DNA of 64,000 nucleotides from Marinimicrobium koreense (GCF_003762925.1 NZ_RJUK01000001.1:1240001-1304000); one strand, 5' to 3'. Shown: positions 1 through 9,909, numbered from the stretch's first letter. The notes: a model not told the origin generated them from the letters alone. A program made the numbers and translations.

Positions 1-1130
1 GTTTCCATGACCACGCCCTGACCGGCGAAGGCCGCGTCCCCGTGCACCACGATGGGCAGCACCTTGGCCCCGATCGGGTCTTCACGGCGATCCTGGCGGG
101 CCCGTACCGACCCTTCAACCACCGGAGAGACGATCTCCAGGTGCGACGGGTTGAAGGCCATGGCCATGTGCAGTTCGCCGCCCGGGGTCATGATATTGGA
201 GGAGAACCCCTGGTGGTATTTCACATCGCCTGAGGTGTCCACCAGACGCTTGGTGCCTTCGAACTCGCCAAACAGTTCTGACGGGCTCTTACCGAAGATG
301 TTGACCAGGGTGTTCAGACGGCCACGGTGAGCCATACCCAGCACGATTTCTTTTGCGCCGTAACCGCCCGCGCGGTTGACGATCGCATCCACCAGCGGAA
401 TAAAGCTCTCGCCCCCCTCCAGACCAAAACGCTTGGTCCCGGGGTATTTGCTATCAAGGTGCCGCTCCAGCCCTTCGGCCGCCACCAGACGGTCCAACAC
501 GGCCAGGCGCTGCTCATCGCTGAAGTCCGGCTTGGAACGCACACTCTCCAGGCGCTGCTGAAGCCACTGCTTCTCCGCCAGGTTGGTGATATGCATGATT
601 TCCGGACCGACGTGCCCGCAGTAGGTCTGCTCCAGAGCATCGACAATGTCCTTGAGCGGCGCCTCTTCCCGGCCGATGAACAGGTTGCCGGTGTTGAAAA
701 CCGTGTCCAGATCCGCTTCTGTCAGACCATGAAATCCCAGCTCCAGGTCAGGAACTCGTTCACGATCCATCAGGCTGAGGGGGTCGAGTTGGGCTTTCTG
801 GTGGCCGCGGAAGCGGTAGGAGCTGATCAGCTGAAGAACTTTGACCTGCTTGCGCTCGTGCTCGAGGCTGACGGAGCCCGCCGCCGTGGCCGACGCGGTC
901 GCTGAGCGGGTTTTGGCGAGACGCTGGAACTGCTCGCGGATTACGGAGTGCGGAACGTCTTGGGTGACTACCCCGTTGACCCGGGGCAATTGCTCAAAGT
1001 AATTGCGCCACTCATCGGGAACCGCATTGGGATCGTGTAGATATGTGTCGTAGAGCGCTTCGACGTAGGCGGCATTCCCTCCGGAGATATGGGACGTGCG
1101 CCAAAATTGCTCCATGATGCTGTCTTGCAT
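1..1130 (-). CDS. sucA: 2-oxoglutarate dehydrogenase E1 component (SucA), 5' part
   Basis: Thiamine-diphosphate E1 subunit of the 2-oxoglutarate dehydrogenase complex, which decarboxylates 2-oxoglutarate in the TCA cycle. Only the first 376 residues lie in the window; the family is about 940 residues, so this is a window-edge truncation, not a broken gene. I translated it directly: it begins MQDSIMEQFWRTSHISGGN, the usual start of gammaproteobacterial SucA. Further in it carries YLHDPNAVPDEW, SYRFRGHQKAQLDPL and the family motif IVLGMAHRGRLNTL, then GFSSNIMTPGG. The ATG at 1130 follows AAGGTGG at a good distance; a Met six codons in is less likely. It is downstream of sdhB in the sdhCDAB-suc order, across a 225-bp gap. 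Identity is secure. Confidence 0.96.
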   Translation of the reverse strand, partial: MQDSIMEQFWRTSHISGGNAAYVEALYDTYLHDPNAVPDEWRNYFEQLPRVNGVVTQDVPHSVIREQFQRLAKTRSATASATAAGSVSLEHERKQVKVLQLISSYRFRGHQKAQLDPLSLMDRERVPDLELGFHGLTEADLDTVFNTGNLFIGREEAPLKDIVDALEQTYCGHVGPEIMHITNLAEKQWLQQRLESVRSKPDFSDEQRLAVLDRLVAAEGLERHLDSKYPGTKRFGLEGGESFIPLVDAIVNRAGGYGAKEIVLGMAHRGRLNTLVNIFGKSPSELFGEFEGTKRLVDTSGDVKYHQGFSSNIMTPGGELHMAMAFNPSHLEIVSPVVEGSVRARQDRREDPIGAKVLPIVVHGDAAFAGQGVVME

Positions 1131-1284
1131 TACACCCACCTTGTCATGGGGTTCGCCAACCACCGGTTCACCGGGATGGCTGGCGGCCGGATCGGGTGTT
1201 ACCCGATACTCCCCCTGCTAGTCTCTAGCCGTTAGCTACCATAACGCACTCCGCTTGTGGCAGAACGCGCCGCTCAAATACTCA

Positions 1285-1306
1285 GGCACACCCTTGAGGG
1301 TGTGCC
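1285..1306. other. Perfect hairpin between sdhB and sucA
   Basis: GGCACACCC, loop TTGA, GGGTGTGCC: a 9-bp perfect stem in the 225-bp gap between sdhB and sucA. No T-run follows on either strand, so it is not a standard terminator. It could be an RNA-processing or attenuation structure at the sdh/suc boundary. Function is inferred only. Confidence 0.4.
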
Positions 1307-1355
1307 GAACAGCCGGGCTCTCGGCCCGACCCATGTTGCTCACATCTGAGTGTGA

Positions 1356-2060
1356 TCAGGTCGCACTTTGCAGCAGCATGGTGCGAATATGACCGATCGC
1401 CCGGGTCGGGTTCAACCCTTTGGGGCACACGGACACACAGTTCTGAATGCCGTGACAGCGGAAGACGCTGAAGGGGTCATCCAGGTTCGACAAGCGTTTC
1501 TCTGTGGCCAGGTCGCGGCTGTCCGCCAGGAAGCGGTAGGCCTGGAGCAGACCGGCCGGACCAATGAACTTGTCCGGATTCCACCAGAACGACGGGCAGC
1601 TGGTTGAGCAGCAGGCGCACAGAATACACTCGTACAGACCGTCCAGCTTGGCACGATCTTCGGGAGATTGTAACCGCTCGATTGCCGGAGCGGGGGTATC
1701 ATTTTGCAAATAGGGCTCGATTTTCTTGTACTGATCGTAGAACTGGGTCATATCGATGACCAGATCACGAATCACCGGAAGTCCAGGCAGTGGCCGAACC
1801 ACCAACTTGTTGTTCTTTACCGCCTGAGACAGCGGCGTGATACAGGCCAGCCCATTAACGCCGTTGATATTCATGCCATCCGAGCCACAAACCCCCTCGC
1901 GGCAGGAGCGACGGTAAGCCAGGGATTCGTCCTGTTCCTTGAGCATACCCAGCACGTCGAGCACCATCAGGTCCTTACCCTGAGTGTCCACTTCGTAGGA
2001 CTTCATGTAAGGCGCTTTGTCGGTCTCGGGGTTGTAGCGATAGACTTCAACTTTCAACAT
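1356..2060 (-). CDS. sdhB: Succinate dehydrogenase iron-sulfur subunit
   Basis: Electron-transfer subunit of complex II at the inner face of the cytoplasmic membrane. It passes electrons from the FAD of SdhA to ubiquinone. The 234-residue protein has the [2Fe-2S] ligands Cys53, Cys58, Asp61 and Cys73 (SCREGVCGSD...LAC); Asp in the third position is normal for this group. The [4Fe-4S]/[3Fe-4S] ligands lie in CILCACCSTSC (146-156) and CHGIQNCVSVCP (203-213). Length matches the E. coli protein. Last gene of sdhCDAB, 12 bp after sdhA. Confidence 0.98.
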   Translation of the reverse strand: MLKVEVYRYNPETDKAPYMKSYEVDTQGKDLMVLDVLGMLKEQDESLAYRRSCREGVCGSDGMNINGVNGLACITPLSQAVKNNKLVVRPLPGLPVIRDLVIDMTQFYDQYKKIEPYLQNDTPAPAIERLQSPEDRAKLDGLYECILCACCSTSCPSFWWNPDKFIGPAGLLQAYRFLADSRDLATEKRLSNLDDPFSVFRCHGIQNCVSVCPKGLNPTRAIGHIRTMLLQSAT

Positions 2061-2072
2061 AACTCGTACCCC

Positions 2073-3836
2073 TTAATAAACACGTGCTTTCGGTTCGAAC
2101 GCGTCCATGGTGCGCGGGGCAAAGTTCACGCCGCGCTTACCCACCCGCTTGTCGACCGGATAGTACATGGAGTGGCACAGCCAGTTCTTGTCGTCGCGCT
2201 CCTGGAAGTCCTCGCGGGCATGGGCGCCGCGAGACTCGGTGCGCTCATTGGCCGCGATGGCAGTGGCCTCGGCCACTTCCAGCAGGTTCTGCAACTCCAG
2301 AGCTTCAATCCGGGCCGTATTGAACGCATCGCTCTTGTCGTCGATAGACACGTTTTCAATGCGCTCGCGCAGGGCGGCCAGCTTTTTGATGCCCTCGGCC
2401 ATGAAGTCACCCTTGCGGAATACGCCAAAGTGGTTTTGCATCACTTCCTGCAGCTCTTTGCGCAGTACCGCACTGCTCTCCCCACCGGTCGAGCTGTTCA
2501 GGCGATTCAGTCGGGCCAGCGACGCTTCGATATCGCTCTCGCGCGGCGCCTGCTGCTCTGCGCCTTCACGCAGCACTTTCTCGATGTGCTTGCCGGCCGC
2601 CCGGCCGAACACCACCAGGTCGAGCAGCGAGTTGCCGCCCAGGCGGTTGGCACCGTGCACCGATACGCAGGCCGCTTCGCCGCAGGCGAACAGACCTTCG
2701 ATCGGAACGTCCTTGCCATCCGCGTCCACGGTCAGGGCCTGGCCGTTCACGTTGGTCGGAATACCACCCATCATATAGTGGCAGGTGGGCACCACCGGGA
2801 TCGGTTCTTTGACCGGATCCACGTGGGCAAAAGTACGGGACAGTTCACAGATGCCGGGCAGGCGGCTTTCCAGCACCTCCTCACCCAGATGATCGAGCTT
2901 GAGCAGTACGTGATCGCCATTGGGGCCACAACCGCGGCCCTCCAGAATCTCCATGACCATGGAGCGCGCCACCACGTCGCGGCCCGCCAGATCTTTGGCG
3001 TTGGGCGCGTAACGCTCCATAAAGCGCTCACCGTCCTTATTGATGAGATAGCCGCCCTCACCGCGGCAACCTTCGGTCACCAGGGTGCCCGCACCGTGAA
3101 TGCCGGTGGGGTGGAACTGCCACATTTCCATATCCTGGACCGGGAAGCCCGCGCGCAGCGCCATACCGATACCGTCGCCGGTGTTGATGTGCGCGTTGGT
3201 GGTGGAGGCGTAAATACGACCGGCACCGCCCGTCGCCAGCACTGTGGCCTTGGAGCGGACAAACACCGTCTCGCCGTCTTCAATGTTGATGGCAATTACG
3301 CCCACAACAGCGTTATCGGCGTTCTTCACCAGATCCACGGCATACCATTCGTTCATGAACACCGTGTTGCTCTTGATATTACCCTGGTACAGGGTGTGCA
3401 GCAGCGCATGACCCGTGCGGTCCGCCGCCGCGCAGGTGCGCGCCGCCTGGCCGCCGCGGCCAAAATCCTTGGATTGACCACCAAACGGACGCTGATAAAT
3501 GCGCCCCTCTTCGGTACGGGAGAATGGCAGCCCCATGTGCTCCAGCTCGAACACGGCTTCCGGACCCACGGAGCACATATACTCAATGGCGTCCTGATCA
3601 CCGATATAATCGGAGCCTTTTACCGTGTCATACATGTGCCAACGCCAATCGTCATTGGGGTCAGAACTGGCAATGGCGCAGGTGATGCCGCCCTGGGCGG
3701 ACACGGTGTGCGACCGGGTCGGGAATACTTTGGTGATCACCGCGGTTTTGTAACCGGAGCTGGCCAACTGAAGGGCCGCGCGCATACCCGCGCCGCCACC
3801 ACCGACGACGATGCCGTCAAAGGAAATCGTGCGCAT
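2073..3836 (-). CDS. sdhA: Succinate dehydrogenase flavoprotein subunit
   Basis: Catalytic subunit of complex II, oxidising succinate to fumarate with covalently bound FAD. The 587-residue protein opens with the dinucleotide-binding segment [17 protein letters not shown]. His43 in [10 protein letters not shown] is the expected covalent FAD attachment site. The substrate-site motifs [21 protein letters not shown] and [19 protein letters not shown] are intact. Length is typical. It starts 3 bp after sdhD stops, so the genes are surely cotranscribed. A very long open frame on the other strand (1704-4340) is a composition shadow of this gene. Confidence 0.99.
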   Translation of the reverse strand: MRTISFDGIVVGGGGAGMRAALQLASSGYKTAVITKVFPTRSHTVSAQGGITCAIASSDPNDDWRWHMYDTVKGSDYIGDQDAIEYMCSVGPEAVFELEHMGLPFSRTEEGRIYQRPFGGQSKDFGRGGQAARTCAAADRTGHALLHTLYQGNIKSNTVFMNEWYAVDLVKNADNAVVGVIAINIEDGETVFVRSKATVLATGGAGRIYASTTNAHINTGDGIGMALRAGFPVQDMEMWQFHPTGIHGAGTLVTEGCRGEGGYLINKDGERFMERYAPNAKDLAGRDVVARSMVMEILEGRGCGPNGDHVLLKLDHLGEEVLESRLPGICELSRTFAHVDPVKEPIPVVPTCHYMMGGIPTNVNGQALTVDADGKDVPIEGLFACGEAACVSVHGANRLGGNSLLDLVVFGRAAGKHIEKVLREGAEQQAPRESDIEASLARLNRLNSSTGGESSAVLRKELQEVMQNHFGVFRKGDFMAEGIKKLAALRERIENVSIDDKSDAFNTARIEALELQNLLEVAEATAIAANERTESRGAHAREDFQERDDKNWLCHSMYYPVDKRVGKRGVNFAPRTMDAFEPKARVY

Positions 3837-3839
3837 AGT

Positions 3840-4208
3840 TTAAAACCCCCAGATAATTTCGACACCCCAGAGGGTGTAAGTCACGGCGACTACCGCCAGC
3901 AGTACTTGAGCCAGCAGACGCAACACCAGGGCTTTGCCGCCCATCATCCGCTCGGTGATGTAGTCCGTCAGGACCGCCCACAGGCCGATCCAGGCGTGGG
4001 CCACCACGGACAGCAGGGTCATGAGGGTGAACACCCTCATCCACAGCTGACCAAACAGGCCCTGCCACTGCTCAAAACTCAGTTCGGGGGTTATTACGAT
4101 ATAAGCCACAATAAAGACGGTGTAGACGGCCATGATCACTGCGCTCACGCGCTGAATCAGCCAGTCGTACAGGCCGCTGCGGCCGAGATTGGTTACCGCG
4201 GTTACCAT
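3840..4208 (-). CDS. sdhD: Succinate dehydrogenase membrane anchor subunit
   Basis: Small integral membrane subunit that, with SdhC, holds heme b and the quinone site of complex II. The 122 residues contain three hydrophobic helices: IMAVYTVFIVAYIV, LMTLLSVVAHAWIGLWAVL and LLAQVLLAVVAVTYTLW. The His in SVVAHAWIG is the likely heme ligand, and the N-terminal GLYDWLIQRVSA motif is usual for SdhD. It overlaps sdhC by 7 bp, indicating translational coupling. Confidence 0.95.
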   Translation of the reverse strand: MVTAVTNLGRSGLYDWLIQRVSAVIMAVYTVFIVAYIVITPELSFEQWQGLFGQLWMRVFTLMTLLSVVAHAWIGLWAVLTDYITERMMGGKALVLRLLAQVLLAVVAVTYTLWGVEIIWGF

Positions 4209-4576
4209 ATCCAGACTCCTGCCAGAACAATCAGTACAACGGCCACCGCCAGTGCGAGCTTCGCACCGAGGCGACCACCTTTCAGGCTTTCACCAATGCC
4301 ACAATCCATAATCAGGTGCCGGACCCCCATCACCATGTGATAGGCGAGCGCGGCGACAACTGCCCAGACGACGATCTGCCAGACCGGCTGGGTCAGCGTT
4401 TCCTGCAGAGCCACAAACTGCTCTTCGGAGGCAAGACTGCCATCAAGCAGCCAGAGAAGTACGGCCACACCGGCAAAAAGAAAAACACCGGAGACGCGGT
4501 GAAGAATGGAAACAATAGCGGTAATCGGAAGTTTGATGGTGGAGATATCGAGATTGACAGGTCTTTGGTTTTTCAC
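4202..4576 (-). CDS. sdhC: Succinate dehydrogenase cytochrome b556 subunit
   Basis: First gene of sdhCDAB; membrane anchor that helps bind heme b and ubiquinone. The 124 residues begin MKNQRPVNLDI and carry the quinone-site motif SILHRVSGVFLFAG and the heme-ligand motif YHMVMGVRHLIMD. Three transmembrane helices are visible. The start is GTG at 4576, after AAGGTG about 10 bases upstream; no in-frame ATG fits better. Transcribed divergently from gltA across a 665-bp gap. Confidence 0.96.
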   Translation of the reverse strand: MKNQRPVNLDISTIKLPITAIVSILHRVSGVFLFAGVAVLLWLLDGSLASEEQFVALQETLTQPVWQIVVWAVVAALAYHMVMGVRHLIMDCGIGESLKGGRLGAKLALAVAVVLIVLAGVWIW

Positions 4577-4766
4577 GGTTGATAGTCACCTTCTAGCCCA
4601 GCTAATGTAGGCAGGTTAGCGAAATAGCGCCAAGCGCATCTCTCCAGAGCACACAGGGCGGTCGCCAGGTTGATTTGTTTATGCGCCGTCCGCGCCAATG
4701 TCTGTTCTCAGAGCATGGTCTGGACCGGCGATTGGCTCTCTCACCGCTGCCTGCAAGTCGCGGCGT

Positions 4767-4795
4767 ATTATAGAGAGTCGAATCCTGAAACACAA
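4767..4795 (-). promoter_or_regulatory. Candidate promoter of sdhCDAB
   Basis: On the minus strand a perfect -10 hexamer TATAAT (4767-4772) is preceded, 17 bases upstream, by TTGTGT, a partial -35 match. It would give an sdhC leader of roughly 190 nt. The weak -35 leaves room for an activator. No experimental support. Confidence 0.4.
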
Positions 4796-5133
4796 ACAAA
4801 AACCCGGGCAAAAATCCCCCGGAAATGCCCGATTGGCGTGCACTGGAGCCGCTTGATGCTCCATTTGGAGGCAAATCACCACCGGATTGTTCACCACCCC
4901 GTCCCCGGGGGTAAAATCCGACAGCGCTGTCACCTGTTACGACGTTCCCACCACTGCCGGATCATTGCCTCCAGTCAAAGCCTCCGTGATGCCGGGCACC
5001 CCGGCACCAACGGGCCGGCCACTACACGGGCGCCCTCGCCGTCAAGTGGATTTTTTGCCAACCCGATCTCGAAAAACTACCGAAATCAGGCCTTCTCCTC
5101 TATAATGCCGCCTCCCATCAACCCGTGGGCTGT

Positions 5134-5161
5134 TTGACAAACCCACGCCGGGGCTTATAGT
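5134..5161 (+). promoter_or_regulatory. Candidate sigma-70 promoter of gltA
   Basis: A perfect -35 TTGACA (5134-5139), a 16-base spacer and TATAGT (5156-5161), about 80 bases before the gltA start. A second TATAAT at 5101-5106 lacks a good -35. The -35 lies inside a small inverted repeat (GTGGG...CCCAC). Confidence 0.6.
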
Positions 5162-5241
5162 GACGCCCCGATTAAAAACCCGGTCTGGCCATCCAGCCAT
5201 TCCTGGAAGCCTTAAAAGTTTGTAAACCACAGGAGTCCGTA

Positions 5242-6519
5242 ATGACTGACAGAAAAGCACGGTTAACGGTCGACGGCCTGGATGCGCCTATTGATCTGCC
5301 TGTTTACCCGAGCACTGCCGGCCCTGACGTGATTGATGTCTCCGGCCTGACCAAAAAGGGTTTTTTCACCTACGATCCGGGGTTCATGTCCACCGCCCCC
5401 TGCGAGTCCAAAATTACCTTCATCGATGGCGCCAAAGGCGTGCTTCTGCACCGTGGCTACCCCATCGATCAGTTAGCCGAGCACTCTGACTACCTCGAGA
5501 CCTGCTACCTTCTGCTGAACGGCGAACTCCCCTCCAAAGAACAAAAAGCGACGTTCGCCGACGAAGTCAAAAAGCACTCCAAGGTCGACGACTCAGTGGC
5601 TCAGATCATCAAAGGCTTCAGTCGCAACGCTCACCCCATGGCCATCATGGGCAGCGCAGTGAACGCTCTGGCCGCGGTTTACCATGAAGAGACCGACATC
5701 ACCAGCGAAGAGAGTCGTCGGGTTACGGCCTACCGGTTGATCGGTCAGATGCCGACCCTTGCCGCCATGGCCCACAAGCACCGCCAGGGCGAAGAGTTCA
5801 TCGCCCCGGACGCCGATCTCGCCTACGCTGAAAACTACCTGAACATGACCTTTGGTACCGCCGGGCAAAGCCCCAAGGTCAACCAGGTATTGGCCAAAGC
5901 CATGGACCGGATCTTCCTGCTGCACGCCGACCACGAGCAGAACGCCTCCACCTCCACCGTGCGTCTGTCCGGCTCGTCCGGCACCAACCCCTTTGCCGCC
6001 ATCGCAGCGGGTATCGCTACCCTGTGGGGCCCCGCCCACGGTGGTGCGAACGAAGCCGTTCTCAACATGCTTGAGGAAATTGGCAGCGTCGACAACATCG
6101 ACACCTATGTCGCCAAAGCCAAAGACAAGAACGATCCCTTCCGTCTGATGGGCTTCGGTCACCGGGTCTACAAGAACTTTGATCCGCGCGCCAAGGTGAT
6201 GAAACAGGCCGCTGACGAAGTACTGTCCGAGCTGGGCCTGGAAAACGATCCGCTGCTGGCGATCGCCAAGCGCCTGGAGAAAATCGCCCTGGAAGACGAG
6301 TACTTCATCCAGAAGAAACTCTACCCCAATGTGGATTTCTACTCCGGCATCATCATGAAGGCCATCGGCATTCCCACCGAAGCCTTTACCGTGATTTTTG
6401 CCACAGGCCGCGCCGTCGGCTGGTACGCCCACTGGCAGGAAATGGTGAGCGCACCCTACAAGATCGGCCGTCCACGCCAGCTTTACACCGGCTACAGCAA
6501 GCGCGATTACCCCGCCTGA
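5242..6519 (+). CDS. gltA: Citrate synthase
   Basis: Condenses acetyl-CoA with oxaloacetate to citrate, the entry step of the TCA cycle. The 425 residues match the hexameric, NADH-sensitive Gram-negative type. The catalytic triad is His266 ([10 protein letters not shown]), His307 (FGHRVYK) and Asp365 (YPNVDFYSG), close to the E. coli positions 264/305/362. The N-terminal domain ends near the CoA-binding motifs. The ATG at 5242 has AGGAG 7 bases upstream. Divergent from sdhCDAB; a strong hairpin follows the gene. Confidence 0.99.
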   Translation: MTDRKARLTVDGLDAPIDLPVYPSTAGPDVIDVSGLTKKGFFTYDPGFMSTAPCESKITFIDGAKGVLLHRGYPIDQLAEHSDYLETCYLLLNGELPSKEQKATFADEVKKHSKVDDSVAQIIKGFSRNAHPMAIMGSAVNALAAVYHEETDITSEESRRVTAYRLIGQMPTLAAMAHKHRQGEEFIAPDADLAYAENYLNMTFGTAGQSPKVNQVLAKAMDRIFLLHADHEQNASTSTVRLSGSSGTNPFAAIAAGIATLWGPAHGGANEAVLNMLEEIGSVDNIDTYVAKAKDKNDPFRLMGFGHRVYKNFDPRAKVMKQAADEVLSELGLENDPLLAIAKRLEKIALEDEYFIQKKLYPNVDFYSGIIMKAIGIPTEAFTVIFATGRAVGWYAHWQEMVSAPYKIGRPRQLYTGYSKRDYPA

Positions 6520-6553
6520 GGCCGACACACCACCGGGCCTTTACCGACCCACC

Positions 6554-6580
6554 CTGGGGCCGCACTTAGTGCGGCCCCAG
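6554..6580 (+). terminator. Perfect 12-bp hairpin after gltA
   Basis: CTGGGGCCGCAC, loop TTA, GTGCGGCCCCAG: a perfect 12-bp GC-rich stem 35 bp after the gltA stop. No T-run follows, so it may protect the 3' end or need a factor rather than act as a classic intrinsic terminator. Confidence 0.5.
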
Positions 6581-6758
6581 TGCGTTCTGGGGAACTCTTG
6601 CGCCGATTTACCTTTCTAAACGTCTCCCGAACCCACTCCGGTAGCCATACTCCGGGGGCTATAGTAGTATGAAACCCAGTATTAACGCCGCTTCCAGTGT
6701 CACTGGCGATAGTCAACCACAGTTCGCTGGCCACCGGAAACAAAGCAGGATTGAACCT

Positions 6759-8945
6759 ATGCTCAACGTCCCGAAGTTCCTGCGCAGCAGTCTCGCCATT
6801 TCGGCCCTGTTGTTCAGCGCCCCAGCGCTCTGGGCTGCCGCCCTGGCCCCCCTGGAAATCACCGATCAGCACCGCCAGGTCACGGCGAGCGTGGTCCAGC
6901 AACTGAGCGAGCACCATTACCGGGACCAGTCCCTCAATGACGACCTGTCGTCCGAGTATCTGGACAATTACCTGAAAACCCTGGACCCCACCAAAAGCTA
7001 CTTCTTCCAGGCTGATATCGACGGATTCAACCGTCACCGTGAGAAGTTCGACAACTGGCTCGCCAAGGGCAACCTGAATGAAGCCTTCGACATCTTCGAT
7101 ATCTACCGGCAGCGCCTGACGACGCGGCTGGAATCGGTGATTGAGCGGCTGGAGAGTGATGAGATCAAGTACGACTTCACCACCGACGATCAGCTCGTGG
7201 TGGATTGGGAGCAGGCCGAGTGGCCCGAGGACAAGAAAACCGCTGATGAGCTCTGGCACCGCAGGGTCAAAGCCAGCCTGTTGGATCTGGTACTGGCCGG
7301 GAAGGACCTGGAAGAGAGCAAGGAGCTCCTGCGCAAACGCTATGAAAACCAACTGCGCCGGGTTCGCCAGCAGGACAGCGATGATGCCTTTGAGGTCGTG
7401 ATCAACAGCCTGACCACCCTGTACGATCCGCACACCAACTACCTGTCGCCGAGAACACTCGAAAACTTCAATATCAACATGTCACTCTCCCTGGAGGGGA
7501 TTGGGGCCGTACTCCAGACCGAGGACGAACACACCAAGGTGATGCGTCTGGTTCCCGCCGGGCCGGCGGACAAGCAGGGGGAACTTCGCCCAGCGGATCG
7601 CATCGTCGCAGTCGGCCAGGGCGAAGAAGGTGAAATGACCGATGTGGTCGGTTGGCGCCTCGACGAAGTGGTGGAGCAGATTCGCGGCAAAAAAGACACG
7701 GTTGTCCGCCTTGAAGTGCTCCCGGCCAAGGCCCCCACCGACAGTGCGACCAAAGTCATCACCATCACCCGGGACAAGGTCAAACTTGAGGAACAGGCGG
7801 CGAAGCACGACGTATTCGAGGTTATGAATGGGCGCGACCGCTACAAAATTGGCGTGATTCGTGTACCCACCTTCTACATGGATTTCGAGGCTTATCGCAA
7901 GCGCGACCCGAACTTCAAGAGCACCACCCGTGACGTGCACCGGATTCTTCAAGAGCTGGAAAAAGAAAACGTCGACGGGATTGTGCTTGATCTGCGCGGC
8001 AATGGCGGTGGGTCCCTGCAGGAGGCCACTACCCTGACCGACCTGTTTATCGATCGCGGGCCCGTGGTACAGATTCGCCAGACCAATGAACTGATTTCAC
8101 GCAATTATCAATCACACTCCCGGGCGGCCTACCGCGGGCCGCTGGTGGTGCTGATTGATCGGTTGAGTGCATCGGCTTCGGAAATTTTTGCCGGCGCCAT
8201 CCAGGATTACGGCCGGGGCATCATTGTTGGCACCCAGAGCTTCGGCAAAGGCTCCGTGCAATCGCTGGTACCGGTCGATGCCGGCCAGCTGAAGCTGACG
8301 GAGTCCAAGTTCTATCGCGTCTCGGGCGAGAGCACACAGCATCGCGGAGTTATTCCCGACATGACGCTGCCTAGCCTGGTCAACGTAGACGATGTCGGCG
8401 AGAGCACTTACGACAACGCCTTACCCTGGGACAAGATTCACGCGGTTCCGCACTCTCGTTACTTTGACATTCAGGCGCTTCTTCCACACCTGAACCCATT
8501 GCACGAGCAGCGCGTAGAGAAGAACCCGGATTTCATCTACCTGCGCGATCAGATGGCGCTGACGGAGAAGAACAAGGACCGCACGGTCGTCTCCCTGAAT
8601 GAAAAACAGCGTCGAAACGAACAGGAATCCCTGGAAGCGTCTCTGTTGCAACTCGAAAACGAGCGCCGGAAAGCCAAAGGGCTGTCCCTGTATGACAGTT
8701 ACGAAGACATTGACCGCCTGGCCGGCAGCGACGACGAGGACGCGACCGAGGGCGCGGACGCCGGAGAAGCGGCCAACGACGACGAAGAAGAAGGCGACTT
8801 GGTCAGCTTCAGTGCGCTTTCACGCAGTGAAATCAACCCGGACAAGGATCCGTTTCTCAACGAAGCCGGACATATTCTGGTGGACTTCATTGAGCAGCTC
8901 GAATCCATGGATGAACAGGACCGGGATCGCGTCGCCAACTGGTAA
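6759..8945 (+). CDS. prc: Carboxy-terminal (tail-specific) processing protease Prc
   Basis: Periplasmic serine-lysine endoprotease of family S41 that recognises C-terminal tails of envelope proteins. The chosen ATG (6759) has AGGA 8 bases upstream and gives a clean signal peptide (MLNVPKFLRSSLAISALLFSAPALWA). The frame opens 30 codons earlier at 6669, but that stretch is not signal-like. Order: N-terminal helical region, PDZ around 240-330 (SLSLEGIGAVLQ), then the protease domain with LRGNGGGSLQEA, catalytic Ser472 (SASASEIFAGA) and Lys497 (SFGKGSVQ). At 728 residues it is somewhat longer than E. coli Prc (682). The extra length includes an acidic, low-complexity stretch rich in Asp/Glu/Ala near the C terminus. 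Stands alone between two terminators. Confidence 0.95.
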   Translation: MLNVPKFLRSSLAISALLFSAPALWAAALAPLEITDQHRQVTASVVQQLSEHHYRDQSLNDDLSSEYLDNYLKTLDPTKSYFFQADIDGFNRHREKFDNWLAKGNLNEAFDIFDIYRQRLTTRLESVIERLESDEIKYDFTTDDQLVVDWEQAEWPEDKKTADELWHRRVKASLLDLVLAGKDLEESKELLRKRYENQLRRVRQQDSDDAFEVVINSLTTLYDPHTNYLSPRTLENFNINMSLSLEGIGAVLQTEDEHTKVMRLVPAGPADKQGELRPADRIVAVGQGEEGEMTDVVGWRLDEVVEQIRGKKDTVVRLEVLPAKAPTDSATKVITITRDKVKLEEQAAKHDVFEVMNGRDRYKIGVIRVPTFYMDFEAYRKRDPNFKSTTRDVHRILQELEKENVDGIVLDLRGNGGGSLQEATTLTDLFIDRGPVVQIRQTNELISRNYQSHSRAAYRGPLVVLIDRLSASASEIFAGAIQDYGRGIIVGTQSFGKGSVQSLVPVDAGQLKLTESKFYRVSGESTQHRGVIPDMTLPSLVNVDDVGESTYDNALPWDKIHAVPHSRYFDIQALLPHLNPLHEQRVEKNPDFIYLRDQMALTEKNKDRTVVSLNEKQRRNEQESLEASLLQLENERRKAKGLSLYDSYEDIDRLAGSDDEDATEGADAGEAANDDEEEGDLVSFSALSRSEINPDKDPFLNEAGHILVDFIEQLESMDEQDRDRVANW

Positions 8946-8963
8946 CCAACATCCAAACCCGAG

Positions 8964-9014
8964 CCCCGATACCGCACAGGCCTTTTCCCTCGGTGCGTTT
9001 TCGGGGTATTTTTT
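8964..9014 (+). terminator. Intrinsic terminator after prc
   Basis: An interrupted stem (CCCCGA and CGCAC pairing with GTGCG and TCGGGG) is followed directly by TATTTTTTAA. It separates prc from xthA. Confidence 0.65.
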
Positions 9015-9055
9015 AACCCACGCCTCCATCAGATCGGACTCAGGAATTGAACCGC

Positions 9056-9868
9056 ATGAACGCCGTTTCCTTCAACGTAAACAGCATCCGCACCCGCCTT
9101 CACCAGTTGCAAGCAGTGATCGATAAATATCAGCCGGACTTCATCGGCCTGCAGGAAACCAAAGTCACCGACGAGCAGTTTCCCGAGCAGGAAATCCGGG
9201 ACATGGGTTACCACGTAGAGTTCTACGGCCAGAAAACGCACTACGGCGTAGCGCTAATGTCCCGCCACCCCTTCAAGCAGGTGATCAAGGGTTTCCCCGG
9301 AGATCTGGAAGAATCCCAACGGCGTTTTATCGGAGGGGTATTCGACTCCCCCCTCGGCGGCGAAGTGACCGTTCTGAATGGTTACTTCCCCCAGGGTGAA
9401 AATCGCGACCACCCGGTCAAATTTCCCAATAAGCGCAAGTTCTACCAGGACCTGATGGCCTTCCTGAACGACCAGTGCGACCCCTCTAAACCGCTGCTTG
9501 TCATGGGCGATATGAACGTCTCTCATACTGACCGGGATATCGGTATTGGCGAGCAGAACCGCAAGCGCTGGTTGCGCGACGGAAAGTGCAGCTTTTTGCC
9601 GGAAGAGCGGGAATGGCTGGATACTCTGCTGGACTGGGGTCTGAAGGATACCTTCCGTCAACACCAGCCGGACGAAGAGCGTACCTTCAGCTGGTTTGAC
9701 TATCGTAGCAAAGGCTTTGATGCCGACCCCAAACGGGGCCTGAGAATCGACCTCATTCTGGCAACCGAGCCGTTACTCGAACGATGCACGGAGGCGGGCG
9801 TCGATTATGACATCCGGGGTATGGAGCGCCCGTCCGATCACTGCCCCATCTGGGCGTCGTTTTCGTAG
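9056..9868 (+). CDS. xthA: Exodeoxyribonuclease III
   Basis: AP endonuclease and 3'-5' exonuclease of the exonuclease III family, acting in base-excision repair. The ATG at 9056 has AGGA 10 bases upstream and gives 270 residues starting [18 protein letters not shown], aligned with the 268-residue E. coli enzyme; an upstream TTG adding three residues is unlikely. Glu34 in GLQETKV, the [14 protein letters not shown] motif and the final [10 protein letters not shown] carry the expected Mg-binding and catalytic residues. Single gene between two terminators, convergent with the TonB receptor. Confidence 0.95.
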   Translation: MNAVSFNVNSIRTRLHQLQAVIDKYQPDFIGLQETKVTDEQFPEQEIRDMGYHVEFYGQKTHYGVALMSRHPFKQVIKGFPGDLEESQRRFIGGVFDSPLGGEVTVLNGYFPQGENRDHPVKFPNKRKFYQDLMAFLNDQCDPSKPLLVMGDMNVSHTDRDIGIGEQNRKRWLRDGKCSFLPEEREWLDTLLDWGLKDTFRQHQPDEERTFSWFDYRSKGFDADPKRGLRIDLILATEPLLERCTEAGVDYDIRGMERPSDHCPIWASFS

Positions 9869-9878
9869 CCGGTCCGCA

Positions 9879-9909
9879 CAAAAAAGCGCCGGGGTAAAAA
9901 CACCGGCGC
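9879..9909 (-). terminator. Intrinsic terminator of the TonB receptor gene
   Basis: On the minus strand GCGCCGGTG, an A/T loop, and CCCGGCGC are followed by TTTTTTG. The T-run is only on this strand, so it serves the receptor gene rather than xthA. Confidence 0.8.

Larger units (their letters stand above)
4577..5241. other. Long divergent regulatory gap between sdhCDAB and gltA
   Basis: 665 bp without a credible gene; the short open frames on both strands have no recognisable protein content and no ribosome site. It holds a candidate sdh promoter (TATAAT on the minus strand at 4767-4772), a candidate gltA promoter (5134-5161), the perfect palindrome GACAGCGCTGTC near 4919-4930, and a hairpin TGCCGGG-CAC-CCCGGCA at 4990-5006. 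The length and divergent layout suit a control region for TCA-cycle genes. No binding protein can be named from sequence alone. Confidence 0.7.

Noticed and set aside
1704-4340. 878-residue open frame on the plus strand opposite sdhA-sdhD-sdhC
   Set aside because: It is the antisense of certain genes, its residues are His/Gly/Val-rich composition noise, and no protein motif is present.
4670-5137. 155-residue open frame in the sdh-gltA gap
   Set aside because: No ribosome site, odd composition, crosses candidate promoter elements.
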